From Paraburkholderia unamae (GTDB taxonomy: Bacteria; Pseudomonadota; Gammaproteobacteria; Burkholderiales; Burkholderiaceae): a DNA stretch of 64,000 bases. The notes under the pieces are model-generated. The model did not search any database and was not told where the DNA came from. It saw nothing but the letters and a program-made list of their open reading frames with translations. Location: positions 124,001-188,000 of the forward strand of contig NZ_QLSU01000003.1 of the NCBI RefSeq assembly GCF_003268775.1. The letters run 5' to 3'. This document shows positions 35,186 to 45,377 of this stretch, piece by piece (position 1 is the stretch's first letter; each line of letters opens with the position of its first letter). The position numbers and the translations under genes were made by a program.

Positions 35186-37636
35186 ATGGCAGAACTCGAT
35201 CCGATCAACGCGGTCCGCGGCAGGCAAGCCTTTCATCTCGACGTGCCCGGAACAGAAGCAACCGCGGCGCTCTCGGTCGTGTCGTTCAAGGCCACCGAAA
35301 AAATGGGCGAACCCAACATCGTCCATATCGAACTGACCCACCCGCAGCAGTTATTGCGCGCCGACTTCCTGAGCCGTGACGCGGTCTTCAGCATCAAGGC
35401 CGATGACGGGACCATGCGGCGCATCTCCGGCTTTATCGAGCGCTTCTCAACGCTTCAAACGACGAAGGATTTCACAAGGTACGAGGTTGTCCTCAAGTCG
35501 CATTTCGGACGGCTCGAAGCCGTCATGAACACCGGCAACTACCAGCACCAGAGCACGCCGGACATTCTCGCAGCCATCCTGCGCCGCCACGGGCTGAGAG
35601 ACCATCAGTTCCGCTTCCGGTTGCGCCGCCAGTACCCCAAACACCTGTTCCGCATGCAGCACCACATGACGGATATGGCCTATGTCCAGATGCTCTGTCA
35701 GAAGGCGGGCATCTGGTGTTTTATCGCGGAGACAGAATACGGCGATCAGGTCGTTTTCGCCGATGACATCGACCATTATCTCTACGACGAACCGCAACGC
35801 GTCGTGCAGTACCGCGAGGCGGCGGGACTCGAAGCGGGTGGCGTGGAAGCCGTCACGGCGATCAAGACCCATACCGTCACAGTGCCGCAGTCGTTCATGG
35901 TGGCCGAGTACAACCCTGAATCCGCGTGGGAGCGTTTTCGCGCCTCGGCTTCCGTCGCGCCCGGGGACCCGACCACCTACGGCCAGCCGTATATCTACGG
36001 CACGAACCACCTCGACGCGGACGGGGCGCAGTGGGAAGCGCAACTCAGGCACGAAGCGGCCATCGCCGGCCAGGTTGTGTACGAAGGCGCGGCCAACGTG
36101 CTTGCCCTGCAATGCGCCACCGTGCTCGAAACGGATATCGTGCTGCCCGATGCGCCCAAAGGCATGGTCATCATCGAGACCACCCACAGCGGCGCGCGTG
36201 ACGCTGCGTATTCGAACACCTTCAGGGCCATTCCTGCCGACCGTCGTTTCCGTCTGGAACTGAAGCCGGAAACCTGGGCAAAAATCAGCGGCACGCTGAG
36301 CGCACGAATTTGCAGTCCGGACAAGTACACCTATGCCTACCTGAATGCCTCCGGCTATTACGTTGTCCGTTTCGATGTGGACTTCGCAACGTGGCCCAAA
36401 GGTGGCGAGAGCGTACCACTGCGCCTCGCTAAACCCTTCGCGAGCAAGCGGCAAACGGGCTTTCACTTTGTCGCCCTGGACAATGACGAAGCGGTCATTT
36501 CATTTCGAGATGGCGACCCTGATAAACCGGAAATTATTGCGTTTCATCATCATTCGCAGGCGCGGGACCTCATCACGAGCGACCGGCGCTGGCTCTCGCG
36601 CAACACGATCCGCACGCAGAAGAACAACAAGCTGCGCATGGAGGACTGGGCGGGCCAGGAGAGCATCAAACTTAGCACGGAACACTCGGGCAAGTCACAA
36701 CTGAATCTCGGCTACCTGGTCAACAACAAACTCGAATACCGGGGCGAAGGTTTCGAGACGAGAACATCGGGTTACGGGGTCAATCGTGCGGGCAACGGGC
36801 TGATGTTGACGGCCTACGACCGCCCTGGTGCCACCGGCAAGCAACTGGACATGCAGGAAACCATCGCGCAGCTCGAAAGCGCGCTGGCGACCGCGAAGGC
36901 GCTGGCGACATCCGCCAGCAGCGCGAAGGCCGAACCTGCCGACACCGACGCGCAGCGTCAGATCAAGGACGATCTGGACGGCTTGAAGAAGCCGGGACTG
37001 TTGATGAGCACACCGGCCTCGGCTGCGCTGGTTGCGGGCCAGGGTATGCAGTTCGCGGTGCAGGGCGACATCTCAGGAGTGGCCGGGAAGAACGCGGACT
37101 GGAGCGTGCTCAAGCGTTTCACGGTCGCGGCGGGTGAAAAGCTGTCACTGTTTGCGCAGAAATTTGGCATCAAGATTTTCGCGGCCAAAGGCCCAGTCGA
37201 ACTCCAGGCGCAGGGCGGCCCCATGTCGTTCACTGCGGACAAGGACGTGAACGCTGGCAGCGTCAATGGCAAAGTCAATTTGTCCGCTGCGAAAGAAGTC
37301 ATTCTCGAGTGCGGCGGCGCGTTCGTCCAGATCAAGGACGGCAGCCTTACGCTGGGCGGCCCGGGTGACTTGTTCCTCAAGACCATCACCGTGCAGAGGC
37401 AGGGAGCACAGACTCTGTCGGCTGCCGTTCCATCTCTGCCCGAATCAGAGGGGAATTTCGATGAGGCATTTGTGGTTCATTGGGCGGGGTCAGAAATTCC
37501 GGTGGCCAATACCCGCTATCAGATGTATTCGGAGGGCAAGCTGATTGCGGAGGGCATAACGAATGAGTACGGCGAGACTTCGCTGGCGCAGAGCCATGTT
37601 CCGCAAGGTGTTTCAATCAAGTTGAAGGGCAACTAG
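35186..37636 (+). CDS. vgrG: VgrG, type VI secretion tip protein
   Basis: An 816-residue VgrG. The N-terminal gp27-like part includes the contractile-injection motif VVSFKATEKMGEPNIVHIEL and YQHQSTPDILAAILRRHGL near 120-140. The gp5-like/DUF2345 needle spans about 570-740. The last 60 residues form an extra carboxy-terminal extension (VHWAGSEIPVANTRYQMY) that resembles a small transthyretin-like cargo-binding domain. VgrG caps the T6SS tube and carries effectors. The gene has lower GC than its neighbours and no other T6SS structural gene is nearby, so this is an orphan VgrG island that would use an apparatus encoded elsewhere. The ATG chosen lies behind an AGGGGA site. Confidence 0.9.
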   Translation: MAELDPINAVRGRQAFHLDVPGTEATAALSVVSFKATEKMGEPNIVHIELTHPQQLLRADFLSRDAVFSIKADDGTMRRISGFIERFSTLQTTKDFTRYEVVLKSHFGRLEAVMNTGNYQHQSTPDILAAILRRHGLRDHQFRFRLRRQYPKHLFRMQHHMTDMAYVQMLCQKAGIWCFIAETEYGDQVVFADDIDHYLYDEPQRVVQYREAAGLEAGGVEAVTAIKTHTVTVPQSFMVAEYNPESAWERFRASASVAPGDPTTYGQPYIYGTNHLDADGAQWEAQLRHEAAIAGQVVYEGAANVLALQCATVLETDIVLPDAPKGMVIIETTHSGARDAAYSNTFRAIPADRRFRLELKPETWAKISGTLSARICSPDKYTYAYLNASGYYVVRFDVDFATWPKGGESVPLRLAKPFASKRQTGFHFVALDNDEAVISFRDGDPDKPEIIAFHHHSQARDLITSDRRWLSRNTIRTQKNNKLRMEDWAGQESIKLSTEHSGKSQLNLGYLVNNKLEYRGEGFETRTSGYGVNRAGNGLMLTAYDRPGATGKQLDMQETIAQLESALATAKALATSASSAKAEPADTDAQRQIKDDLDGLKKPGLLMSTPASAALVAGQGMQFAVQGDISGVAGKNADWSVLKRFTVAAGEKLSLFAQKFGIKIFAAKGPVELQAQGGPMSFTADKDVNAGSVNGKVNLSAAKEVILECGGAFVQIKDGSLTLGGPGDLFLKTITVQRQGAQTLSAAVPSLPESEGNFDEAFVVHWAGSEIPVANTRYQMYSEGKLIAEGITNEYGETSLAQSHVPQGVSIKLKGN

Positions 37637-37638
37637 AA

Positions 37639-37788
37639 ATGGCAGACGAAGACCAGGATGCGGGATACGCGGAGTCGTATATGACGCTGAAGTCATACAC
37701 GAAGCGTGCGCGCGTAGAGCGTACCGCCTGTGATGTCCATGTGCCGACCGCTGCGGATTCGATCATCGGACATTGTGAGTATTACTAA
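37639..37788 (+). CDS. short reading frame downstream of vgrG, possible gene fragment
   Basis: A 49-codon frame starting 3 bases after the vgrG stop codon (MADEDQDAGYAESYMTLKSY). The C-terminus ends HCEYY. No independent family is recognised. The next frame, starting with NRNTVNFFRGTIDGGL, begins immediately downstream in another phase and joins it smoothly in hydrophilic character. The two may therefore be one effector-associated gene split by a small insertion or deletion near 37785. It could also be a real small effector-adaptor or immunity protein. Evidence is positional. Confidence 0.5.
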   Translation: MADEDQDAGYAESYMTLKSYTKRARVERTACDVHVPTAADSIIGHCEYY

Positions 37789-37832
37789 ACCGCAACACCG
37801 TTAATTTTTTCCGCGGAACGATTGACGGCGGC

Positions 37833-38744
37833 TTGACGCGCTATTTCCAGCAGCCGGGACAGGACGCGGCCTGGTGGTACTCGAAGGACTGGAGCACGCA
37901 GTACGTCAGCACGGACTGGATGGACTACAAGCAGGCCGAACATCAGAAGGGGCTAGCGCCACATATCACGAAACTCTGGCGCTCACGCGACGGTGGCAAG
38001 AACTGGACACAGCTTGACTGGCCGGAGAACCGCAATATCGGCCAGCTATTGTTCCTTGACCCTGACCGCGGCTATGCAGTTGGCTGGGGGCCACATGTGT
38101 GGCGTACCGCGGACGGCGGGCGCACGTGGAAAGCAATCGAGGTGCCCCTTCTCGCAACGGATCACGAAGCGCCACGAAAAACCTTTGACGCTGTCGATCT
38201 TGGTCCGGACGGCGTACTTCGTGTCGCGTATTACCTGCCCCAGATGGAGGACACGCCGGCGGAGAGCATCGTGGACCAGCTGAAATGGGATAGCGACGCG
38301 TTCGAGACCGACGTGAAACTTCCTGCTCAGGTAGTCGTTTCGCTCCAGTCCGAGCCGGTGCCCCCCGATTATGGCTATTCGGTTTTTTCGCTATCCCGGC
38401 TTGGGCCGCCGCGAGACTGGAACGACCTGGGTGACAACGGGCGCCGAAGTGGTGCGCTATCGACATGGGGAAATCGCGCCAACCAGACGGTCAAGCAACT
38501 CCACACCTTTGAGGTGCGCCTGACGCTGGACGGTCTAAGCGTTGGCAAACGTGGCGTGCTGCTTGTGTATGCGACGGACGCCAGCGGTGACGGTGCGCCC
38601 CGCGACATTACCCTGGCAAGCAAAGACTACGGCAAATCATGGAATGAGACCGACGACGGAATTACGCAGGGCGTCTATTTCGATGCTGCCACAAATACGC
38701 AATACGGCCTGTACGCCTATACGTTGAAAAAGCGAATCTGGTAA
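37833..38744 (+). CDS. Asp-box (BNR) beta-propeller protein in the VgrG island
   Basis: A 303-residue protein with three Asp-box motifs S/T-x-D-x-G-x-x-W: SRDGGKNW (51-58), TADGGRTW (92-99) and SKDYGKSW (263-270), as found in sialidases, BNR-repeat and photosystem II Ycf48-like beta propellers. It lacks the Arg triad of active sialidases as far as I can see. The annotated start is TTG with no good ribosome site; in-frame codons extend upstream to a TGA at 37776, so the true N-terminus may belong to the preceding short frame. Position behind vgrG suggests a T6SS accessory, effector or immunity protein. I would not assign a role. Confidence 0.65.
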   Translation: MTRYFQQPGQDAAWWYSKDWSTQYVSTDWMDYKQAEHQKGLAPHITKLWRSRDGGKNWTQLDWPENRNIGQLLFLDPDRGYAVGWGPHVWRTADGGRTWKAIEVPLLATDHEAPRKTFDAVDLGPDGVLRVAYYLPQMEDTPAESIVDQLKWDSDAFETDVKLPAQVVVSLQSEPVPPDYGYSVFSLSRLGPPRDWNDLGDNGRRSGALSTWGNRANQTVKQLHTFEVRLTLDGLSVGKRGVLLVYATDASGDGAPRDITLASKDYGKSWNETDDGITQGVYFDAATNTQYGLYAYTLKKRIW

Positions 38745-38990
38745 ACAAACTGTACCCGATGAGCACCGCACCGCTTCGGCGGCGGCACTTCAACATTGAT
38801 GCGCGGCTTTTTCGATTGCTCTGTAACATGCGCCCCTCACGCCGTCACCATCGGGTGGCTCTCCCCCTCTACCCCATAAGATCCGTCCCTTCATTCAATA
38901 GAATTTAGCTAGAGACCGCCCCGCCTGGTCGAATCGACTAGGCATCAGCTAAGATACGGCTCCAGCTATCGAACCAACGGAGTGTTTTCA

Positions 38991-39332
38991 GTGATTCAGG
39001 CAATTCAACCGGGCGCCGTCTTCAAGGACAATCTCGCACTGCTGCCGGGCATCGACGGCATCGAGCGCATCGATCTCGTGGACGCTCAGGGCAGCGTCGT
39101 GGCGAGCATCGAGAACAAGCCCGGCAAGCAAGGCTCGCTCGCGGTCTACCACTATCTGCGCGAAGCGTTCGGCACGCTCGACGCCAACGCCGCCGAGCAC
39201 GGCCTCGCCGTTTTCGCCGAACACACCGCCGACGCGCACAACCGCCCCGGCGCGCACCCGAACGTCGACCGCCTGCTCGAAGTCGCTTCGGGCGGCGCGG
39301 CGCTGCGCATCGACGTCACCGCGGCAGCCTGA
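38991..39332 (+). CDS. DUF2322 family protein
   Basis: A 113-residue protein of the DUF2322 family, seen in beta- and gammaproteobacteria. Features are LPGIDGIERIDLVDAQG, ENKPGKQGSLAVYHYL and the C-terminal HPNVDRLLEV. It is cytoplasmic and without a known function. The GTG start is preceded by GGAG at 8 bases; another GTG three codons upstream lacks a site. It is a single-gene unit, convergent with the LysR gene; a GGGTTCGCC tandem repeat lies just after its stop codon. Confidence 0.8.
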   Translation: MIQAIQPGAVFKDNLALLPGIDGIERIDLVDAQGSVVASIENKPGKQGSLAVYHYLREAFGTLDANAAEHGLAVFAEHTADAHNRPGAHPNVDRLLEVASGGAALRIDVTAAA

Positions 39333-39387
39333 GCCGGGCTCCGGGTTCGCCGGGTTCGCCGGGCTTTGAGCCTCGGCGCATCCAGGC

Positions 39388-40317
39388 TCAAGGCGGCCCG
39401 CAACGCTGGCCGTCTTTTCCCCTTCCTCGCGCCGGCGCGCCCGCGCCCTGAATCTCCAGCACGACCTGCTGAAGCAGCGCGGTAAAGCCGTCGTAAAACC
39501 CGCGTATCACGTTGCGCTCGTGCGTGAGCACGGCGAGCGGCGTGGTGATGGCGGGCCGCACCGGGCGAATATGCAGGCCCTCGCGCTGCATGCTGCGCGC
39601 CGTGATCTCGTCGACGATGGTCGCCCCGCACCCTTCGGCCGCCATCGCGCACGCCACGTAATAGGTTTGCACCTCGATCTGCGGCTTCGGCTTCACACCG
39701 AGCTGCGTAAAGCGCCCCGCGATGATGCGGCCGATGCTGTCGTTGGCCACGATGCCGATCAGGTCCTCGCCGTCGAGCGCCTCCAGCGCGAAGTCGCCGC
39801 CCGCCTGCGGCCCGAGGTACACGAGCTCGCATTCGCCGAGCGCCTGCGAGCGCAGATCGGGGAACGTCTCCTCGCCGTAGATCACCGCGAGATCGAGCTG
39901 ACGGCTGCGCAGGCCGGAAACGAGCGCGTCGAGGTGATTGGTCTCGACCTCGCAGGTGACCGACGGGTAGCGCCCGCGAAACGCGCGAATCACGCGCGGC
40001 AGGATCGAGAGGCCCATGCTGGGCAGGCAGCCCACGTGCAGCCGCCCTTCGGGATAACGCCGCAGGTTCACCGCGAGCGCCTTGAGCTGGTCGAGCCCCT
40101 GGTGCAGCCGATCCACCTCGACATAGAGAATGTCGGCCTCCACGGTGGGATGCAAGCGGCCCTTCACGCGCTCGAACAGCTTGAAGCCCAGTGTGCGCTC
40201 GGCGTGTTGCAGCACCTTGCTCGCGGCGGGCTGAGTGACGCCCAGCAGCTTCGCCGCCTGGCTGATCGAGCCGGTCTGCCGGATCGCATGGAACACCTCG
40301 ATATGGCGCAGGCGCAT
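39388..40317 (-). CDS. LysR-family regulator
   Basis: A 309-residue LysR regulator. Winged helix about 1-60 (FHAIRQTGSISQAAKLLG, VTQPAASKVLQHAERTLG), with an effector domain to about 290 and a Gly/Arg/Pro-rich tail. It lies 100 bases downstream of the ABC ATPase gene, in the same direction as the guanidine operon, so it may be the last gene of that transcript or have its own promoter. Its target is unknown. The start was moved to the ATG that gives MRLRHIEVF, the typical family beginning. Confidence 0.9.
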   Translation of the reverse strand: MRLRHIEVFHAIRQTGSISQAAKLLGVTQPAASKVLQHAERTLGFKLFERVKGRLHPTVEADILYVEVDRLHQGLDQLKALAVNLRRYPEGRLHVGCLPSMGLSILPRVIRAFRGRYPSVTCEVETNHLDALVSGLRSRQLDLAVIYGEETFPDLRSQALGECELVYLGPQAGGDFALEALDGEDLIGIVANDSIGRIIAGRFTQLGVKPKPQIEVQTYYVACAMAAEGCGATIVDEITARSMQREGLHIRPVRPAITTPLAVLTHERNVIRGFYDGFTALLQQVVLEIQGAGAPARGRGKDGQRCGPP

Positions 40318-40419
40318 GGCGCGCTCCCCTCTCGTTGATCCCGCAACATATAACACAAGGTTATGTATCGGGGGGAGTCGGAGCGCTCACCCAGAGGGAT
40401 AAATCCGCGCCCGGCCCGC

Positions 40420-41334
40420 TCACTCCACCGTGTCGTTCACGTCGGTCAGGCGGATCATGTGCGGGCGCACGCGCGCTTCGTCCTCGGGCTCCTCCTGCGC
40501 AGGCGGATGAATGAGCGCGTCGAGCCGCGCGCGCGTGGCGAGGAACTCGGGCGAGTTGAACTGCGCGTAGCTGCGCGGGCGCGGCACCGGCACCTCGATC
40601 AGCTCCTGCACCGCGCCGGGATGCGGCTTGAGCACGAGAATGCGATCGGCGAGATAGATGGCTTCGTCCAGATCGTGCGTGATGAAAAAGATCGTGATGT
40701 CGACGTTGCGCCAGATGTCGAGCAGATGCGCCTGCATCTTCGCGCGTGTTTGCGCGTCGAGCGCGCCGAACGGCTCGTCCATGAGCAGGATGCCCGGCCG
40801 GTTGGCGAGTGCGCGCGCAATCGCCACGCGCTGCTTCATGCCGCCGGAAAGCTGGTGCGGGTACGCGTTCGCGAACTTCTCCAGACCCACGAGATCGAGC
40901 CATTGCAGCGCCTCGCGCTCGGCCTGCGCGCTGCCCTGCCCATTCATTCGCAGTCCAAACATCACGTTCTTCTTGACCGTGAGCCAGGGGAAAAGCGTAT
41001 AGCCCTGGAACACCATGCCGCGGTCCGCGCCTGGACCGTTCACGGTCTTGGCGTTCACGCGCACTTCGCCCGAGGTTTGCGCTTCGAGCCCGGCGAGAAT
41101 GCGGATGAGCGTGGACTTGCCGCAGCCCGAAGGTCCGATCACGCACACGAACTCGCGCCGGTGCGTGGTGAAGCTCACGTCGGCGAGCGCCGTGTGCTCG
41201 CCTTGCGGCGTGACGAAGCGCTTCGTGAGGTTGCGCACTTCGAGAATGGGCTCGCGCGCTTTCAGGCGTTCGAAGCGCGCGCGCACCGCATCGGACTGAA
41301 GGAGATAGTCGGGGACGGTTTGCGGATTGAACAT
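40420..41334 (-). CDS. ABC importer ATP-binding protein (nitrate/taurine type)
   Basis: A 304-residue ATPase. Walker A is GPSGCGKST, signature motif LSGGMKQR, Walker B ILLMDEPF and H-loop [10 protein letters not shown]. It belongs to the NitT/TauT (SsuB/TauB-like) class, which energises import of small nitrogen or sulfur compounds. With the permease and binding protein upstream it makes a complete importer. Its place at the end of an operon that degrades guanidine suggests guanidine or a precursor such as urea or a guanidino compound as substrate. Confidence 0.93.
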   Translation of the reverse strand: MFNPQTVPDYLLQSDAVRARFERLKAREPILEVRNLTKRFVTPQGEHTALADVSFTTHRREFVCVIGPSGCGKSTLIRILAGLEAQTSGEVRVNAKTVNGPGADRGMVFQGYTLFPWLTVKKNVMFGLRMNGQGSAQAEREALQWLDLVGLEKFANAYPHQLSGGMKQRVAIARALANRPGILLMDEPFGALDAQTRAKMQAHLLDIWRNVDITIFFITHDLDEAIYLADRILVLKPHPGAVQELIEVPVPRPRSYAQFNSPEFLATRARLDALIHPPAQEEPEDEARVRPHMIRLTDVNDTVE

Positions 41335-41411
41335 GATGCGGTCCTTGATTTACCGGATGCGTTTTCGAGGCGGACGAAGGCTGGCGAATGTGGCGAACGC
41401 GGGCAAAAACG

Positions 41412-42383
41412 TCACGCCTTGAGCGTGCGGTCCCACGGGAACAGCTTGCGCCCGAGGAACGCGAGCACGAGATCGGTGCCGAGGCCGATGATGCCGATCA
41501 TCATGATCGCCGCGTAGACGTTGTCGAAATGCTGGTAGCGCGCCTGCTGCGTGATGTACCAGGTGATGCCCGAACTCGTGCCCACCAGTTCCGCCACGAT
41601 CAGGTAAGTCCACGCCCAGCCGAGCAGGATGCGCTGATCGCGGTAGAGGTCGGGCAGGATGCCGGGCACGACCACGTGCGTGAGCAGCCGCAGGCGCGAG
41701 GTGCCGAGCGTCATCGCCGCTTCCAGCAAGCCGTATTCGAGCTTGCGCGTGGTGTTGGCGATGATGAGCACCTGCTGGAACAACGTCCCGATCACGATGA
41801 TGGCGATCTTCGGCGCATCGTAAATGCCGAGCACGGCCACCATCAGCGCGCCGAACGCCGGGGCGGGCAAATAGCGGAAGAACTCGAAGAACGGCTCCTG
41901 CAAGCGCGCGAGCGCGCTATAGGTGCCGCACACGACGCCGAGCGGCACGCCGATCAGCGAAGATACGACGAAGCCCCAGAAGATGATCTGCACGCTGTGC
42001 CAGAGGCTCTGGTGCAGCCACATGCCGTCCTGCGCGGCGGGGGGCGTCGCGAACGCGGTGTAGAACGCGCGCAGCACCTCGTGCGGCGCGGGCAGATACA
42101 CCGGGTTCGCGGGCTGGCCCGCCGGCAGCGCGGCGTGAGTCTCGCGCGCATGCGCGAGTTCGTCGGCGAACACGGCCTTGTCCACACGCATGCCGGACTG
42201 GAAATAGTCCACGCTGCCCGGCTGCGTGATCAACACCTGCGGATGCCACACGAAAGGCACGTAGCTCACCACGCACCACACGAGCACCGGCAACAAAAAC
42301 GAGCCGAGGCCCAACATCCACTTGCCGCGCGGCGAGAGTTCGCGGCGCACCGCGAACCATCCGGTCTGGCTGATTTCGGCCAT
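41412..42383 (-). CDS. ABC importer permease (nitrate/taurine type)
   Basis: A 323-residue inner-membrane permease with about seven hydrophobic segments. The EAA loop is visible as EAAMTLGTSRLRLLTHVVVP, which contacts the ATPase. A long loop rich in Ala/Pro after the first helix (about 65-125) is probably periplasmic. The start ATG was set at MAEISQTGW because an earlier one has no ribosome site. It lies between the binding protein and ATPase genes. Confidence 0.92.
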   Translation of the reverse strand: MAEISQTGWFAVRRELSPRGKWMLGLGSFLLPVLVWCVVSYVPFVWHPQVLITQPGSVDYFQSGMRVDKAVFADELAHARETHAALPAGQPANPVYLPAPHEVLRAFYTAFATPPAAQDGMWLHQSLWHSVQIIFWGFVVSSLIGVPLGVVCGTYSALARLQEPFFEFFRYLPAPAFGALMVAVLGIYDAPKIAIIVIGTLFQQVLIIANTTRKLEYGLLEAAMTLGTSRLRLLTHVVVPGILPDLYRDQRILLGWAWTYLIVAELVGTSSGITWYITQQARYQHFDNVYAAIMMIGIIGLGTDLVLAFLGRKLFPWDRTLKA

Positions 42384-42447
42384 GATGTTCTCCTGCTGGA
42401 TGACGACGTATCGACGTATCAACGCATCGACGGTCGGGAAAGGCCGC

Positions 42448-43488
42448 TTACTTCAGCGCGCCGGTAAGCGACGGGTCCACGTACGCGCCCACGTCCTGCG
42501 CGCTCTTGTAGACCTGGTACTTCACGTTGAACGCGTCGGCGGCGCGGCTCGAACCGTAGAGCGAGCGAAAGCCGTCAGCCTTCACGTAGGCCTGTTGCGC
42601 CTCGGGCAGCGTGAGCAGTTTCGTGCCCTTGAGGAGCGGCAGATACTGCGCGGGCGTGAGACCCACGCGCGCGGCCATGATCTTCACGGCGTCGGGTTGC
42701 GTGGCCGGGTCGTCGATGTACTTCACCACGCGATACCAGACTTTCGCGAGCTTTTCGTAGTCGGCCTTGTGCGCGGCGAGGCTCACGGGGTTCACGGCGA
42801 GCACGTCGTAAATCAGGCCCGGCTCGTCAGCGGAGGTGAACACGGGGCGCGCACCCGGCACGGCGCGCTGCGCTTCGCCCGCGTTGGGCTGCCACGCGGC
42901 GATGGCGGCCACGTCGGATGAGGCGAGCACCTGCGGCGTTTCGTTGGTCTTGGCGTTCACGAGCGTGACGTCGCTCTCCTTCATGCCCGCGCGCTGGAGC
43001 GCGTCGAGCAGCAGCAGGTGATCGACCACGCCGAACTCCACGCCGATCTTCTTGCCCTTGAGGTCCTGGATCTTGCGCGCGGGCGGCTTGGCGATGACCA
43101 TGTCGTTGCCGTTCGAATAGTCGGTGATGAGCGCCATCACGTTCTTCGCGCCGTTCGCGCCCATGGTCAGCGCGTCGCCGTTGGTCACGAGCACGGCGTC
43201 GAGCTTGTTGGCCGCGAAGGCGTCCATCGAGGCCGCGTAGTCGAACCAGTCGAACTTCACGTCGAGGCCCGCTTCCTTGAACCAGCCCTTGTCGATCGCG
43301 ACCTGCCACGCGACCCAGCCCGGCCAGTCGCTATAGCCGATGCGCAGCGGCGCGGCGCTCGCGGCCTGCACGCCTGCCGCGAACAGGCCGGTGGCGAGCG
43401 CAAGCGCGCTGGCGGCGCGCAGCGCCCAGCGGCGCAGCGGCGTGGGGGCATTGGCCTCGCTTGCGAACGAAAGGGGCGTCGTCTTCAT
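42448..43488 (-). CDS. ABC importer periplasmic substrate-binding protein
   Basis: A 346-residue binding protein. A signal peptide with a hydrophobic core (AASALALATGLFAAGVQA) precedes the mature protein starting near APLRIGYSDWPGW. The fold is the NMT1/SsuA/TauA type (DYAASMDAFAANKLDAVLV, GKKIGVEFGVVDHLLL). It delivers the ligand to the permease. It follows the allophanate hydrolase gene in the same operon, so guanidine or a related nitrogen compound is the expected ligand; this is context, not sequence proof. Confidence 0.92.
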   Translation of the reverse strand: MKTTPLSFASEANAPTPLRRWALRAASALALATGLFAAGVQAASAAPLRIGYSDWPGWVAWQVAIDKGWFKEAGLDVKFDWFDYAASMDAFAANKLDAVLVTNGDALTMGANGAKNVMALITDYSNGNDMVIAKPPARKIQDLKGKKIGVEFGVVDHLLLLDALQRAGMKESDVTLVNAKTNETPQVLASSDVAAIAAWQPNAGEAQRAVPGARPVFTSADEPGLIYDVLAVNPVSLAAHKADYEKLAKVWYRVVKYIDDPATQPDAVKIMAARVGLTPAQYLPLLKGTKLLTLPEAQQAYVKADGFRSLYGSSRAADAFNVKYQVYKSAQDVGAYVDPSLTGALK

Positions 43489-43544
43489 GGCGGATCTCCA
43501 GGAGTAAAGGTGCAACGGTTTGCTTGATGTGATGGCGTGGGGTT

Positions 43545-45377
43545 TCATGCTTCCGCGCGCTCGGCAACAGCGGCACCCGCGGCACCCGCGGCACGATAGG
43601 CGCGCCAGCCGCCGAAGGCGCTGATGTCGCGGGCGTTGACGAGCGCGGCGTTCTCACAGAGAAAGCCGAGCGCCGTGGCCCCGCTCGCGAGTTCGAGCGT
43701 GCCGATGCCAAGCGGCGCCGGAATACCCGCGACGAACGAGCCGAACGCGGCAGTCGGCATCTCCCAGACTTCGACTTCGATTGCCGAGCCGCCTTCGTTC
43801 ACGCGCACGAGGCCGGGCTTGGCGGGCGCCTGGGGTTGCGCTTGCGTTAGTGCGTAAAGGCGATAGGCGTTCGCGGTCGTCGTGGTTTCGACGAGGTGCG
43901 CGCCGCGTTCGGTCAATTGCACGTTGAGCGGTTCGCCGCTCAAGTGCGCGCCGACCACGGCCACGCGCACGGTTGATGGTGCAGCGTCGCGCGCAGGCGC
44001 TTGCGTTTCGCCAAGCCATGCGCGGGCCAGATCGAGCAGATACGCGTCGTCGTGTGCACGCGCAACGAACGTAATGCCAAAAGGTTTGCCCGCATGGGTT
44101 CCCGTTGCGCACCGGCCCGCCGGCACGGCAAGCGCGCTCAGGTCGAGGAGATTCACGAAGTTGGTGTAGTAGCCAAAGCGCGCATTCACGCCGATCGGGT
44201 CCGCCTCCAGTTCCGCCACCGTGGACGTGGTGGGCGACGTGGGCGTGACGATCGCGTCGATATGCGGCCACACGCGTTCGCTTTCCATGCGCAGCGCAGC
44301 CAGGCGGTCGAGCGCCGCGAACGCATCGGCCGCGCTCCAGCGCGCCGCGCCGCCCACGATCTCGCGCGTGACCGGATGCAGCGCCTCGGGCTGCGCTTCG
44401 AAGAACGCGCGGATCGCGGCAAGCCGCTCGGCGACGAACGGTCCTTCGTAGAGCAGCCGCGCCGTGGCGAGAAACGGCTCGAAATCAATTTCCACGAGTT
44501 CGGCGCCTGTTTCACGCAGTTTCTCCAGCGCTTCGGAGAATGATTCGGTATACGAATCATCACCGTAAAATTCGAGCTGGGTCGCACGCGGCACACCGAG
44601 GCGCACACCGGCGAGCGAGGCGCGAGCGCGACCCGTGGGCTGCCAGGCGCGCGCGTAAGGGTCGTCCTGCGCCACGCCACGCGCGCTCTCGAACACGCGC
44701 TGCGCGTCGTCGGCCGTCTGCGCGAAGATCGAGACGCAATCGAGCGAGCGGCACGCGGGCACGACGCCCAGCGTGCTCAGCACGCCCTTGGTCGGCTTGA
44801 GCCCCACGAGTCCGTGGAAAGCGGCGGGCACGCGGCCCGAGCCCGCCGTGTCGGTGCCGAGCGAGAACGCGGCAAGGCCAAGCGCCACCGCCACCGCCGA
44901 GCCCGAACTCGAACCGCCCGAGGCATACGCCGGGTCGAGCGCGTTGCGGCACGCGCCATACGGCGAGCGCTGGCCCGAGAGTCCCGTGGCGAACTGGTCG
45001 AGATTGGTCTTGCCAACGGGAATCGCGCCCGCCGCGATCAAGCGCTCGACCACGGGCGCGCTGCGCTGCGGCGTATACGCATAGGCGGGGCAAGCCGCCG
45101 TGGTCGGCACGCCCGCGAGGTCGATGTTGTCCTTGATCGCGAAGGGCACGCCATAGAGCGGCAGCGTGGCCGGATCGCGGTCCGCCAGCGCATTGGCGTA
45201 ACGCATCATCTCGTCGCGCGTCAGGGCGCGAATCCATACGCGATGCGGATCGTCGCCGCCGGTGCGCGCGGCAATGCGCTCGACCAGTTGCGCGGGCGTG
45301 AGGCTGCCGTCGAGGTAGCGCGCGCGTAGCGCCTCGATCGTCACCGGCAGATCGTCGTTGTGCGGATTCATTGACAT
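43545..45377 (-). CDS. allophanate hydrolase
   Basis: A 610-residue allophanate hydrolase (AtzF/DUR1,2 type). The N-terminal amidase domain (about 10-450) has K82 (PFAIKDNID), S156 (GGSSSGSA) and S180 (DTAGSGRVP), with the standard 24-residue spacing. The C-terminal domain (about 480-600, [32 protein letters not shown]) releases CO2 from the N-carboxycarbamate in this family. It converts allophanate to 2 NH3 and 2 CO2, the final step of guanidine or urea carboxylation. The ATG overlaps the end of the carboxylase gene (ATGA), so the two are translationally coupled; a second ATG two codons on is equally possible. Confidence 0.93.
   Translation of the reverse strand: MSMNPHNDDLPVTIEALRARYLDGSLTPAQLVERIAARTGGDDPHRVWIRALTRDEMMRYANALADRDPATLPLYGVPFAIKDNIDLAGVPTTAACPAYAYTPQRSAPVVERLIAAGAIPVGKTNLDQFATGLSGQRSPYGACRNALDPAYASGGSSSGSAVAVALGLAAFSLGTDTAGSGRVPAAFHGLVGLKPTKGVLSTLGVVPACRSLDCVSIFAQTADDAQRVFESARGVAQDDPYARAWQPTGRARASLAGVRLGVPRATQLEFYGDDSYTESFSEALEKLRETGAELVEIDFEPFLATARLLYEGPFVAERLAAIRAFFEAQPEALHPVTREIVGGAARWSAADAFAALDRLAALRMESERVWPHIDAIVTPTSPTTSTVAELEADPIGVNARFGYYTNFVNLLDLSALAVPAGRCATGTHAGKPFGITFVARAHDDAYLLDLARAWLGETQAPARDAAPSTVRVAVVGAHLSGEPLNVQLTERGAHLVETTTTANAYRLYALTQAQPQAPAKPGLVRVNEGGSAIEVEVWEMPTAAFGSFVAGIPAPLGIGTLELASGATALGFLCENAALVNARDISAFGGWRAYRAAGAAGAAVAERAEA

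Noticed and set aside
38745..38990. A tRNA or attachment site beside the VgrG island
   Set aside because: No cloverleaf, CCA end or direct repeat flanking the island was found.
39333..39387. GGGTTCGCC tandem repeat after the DUF2322 gene as a functional element
   Set aside because: Only about two and a half copies, in high-GC sequence; probably slippage.
44541..44559. Palindrome TGATTCG-GTATA-CGAATCA resembling the GTATAC operator
   Set aside because: It lies inside the allophanate hydrolase coding region, far from a promoter, and its arms differ from the 13-bp consensus.
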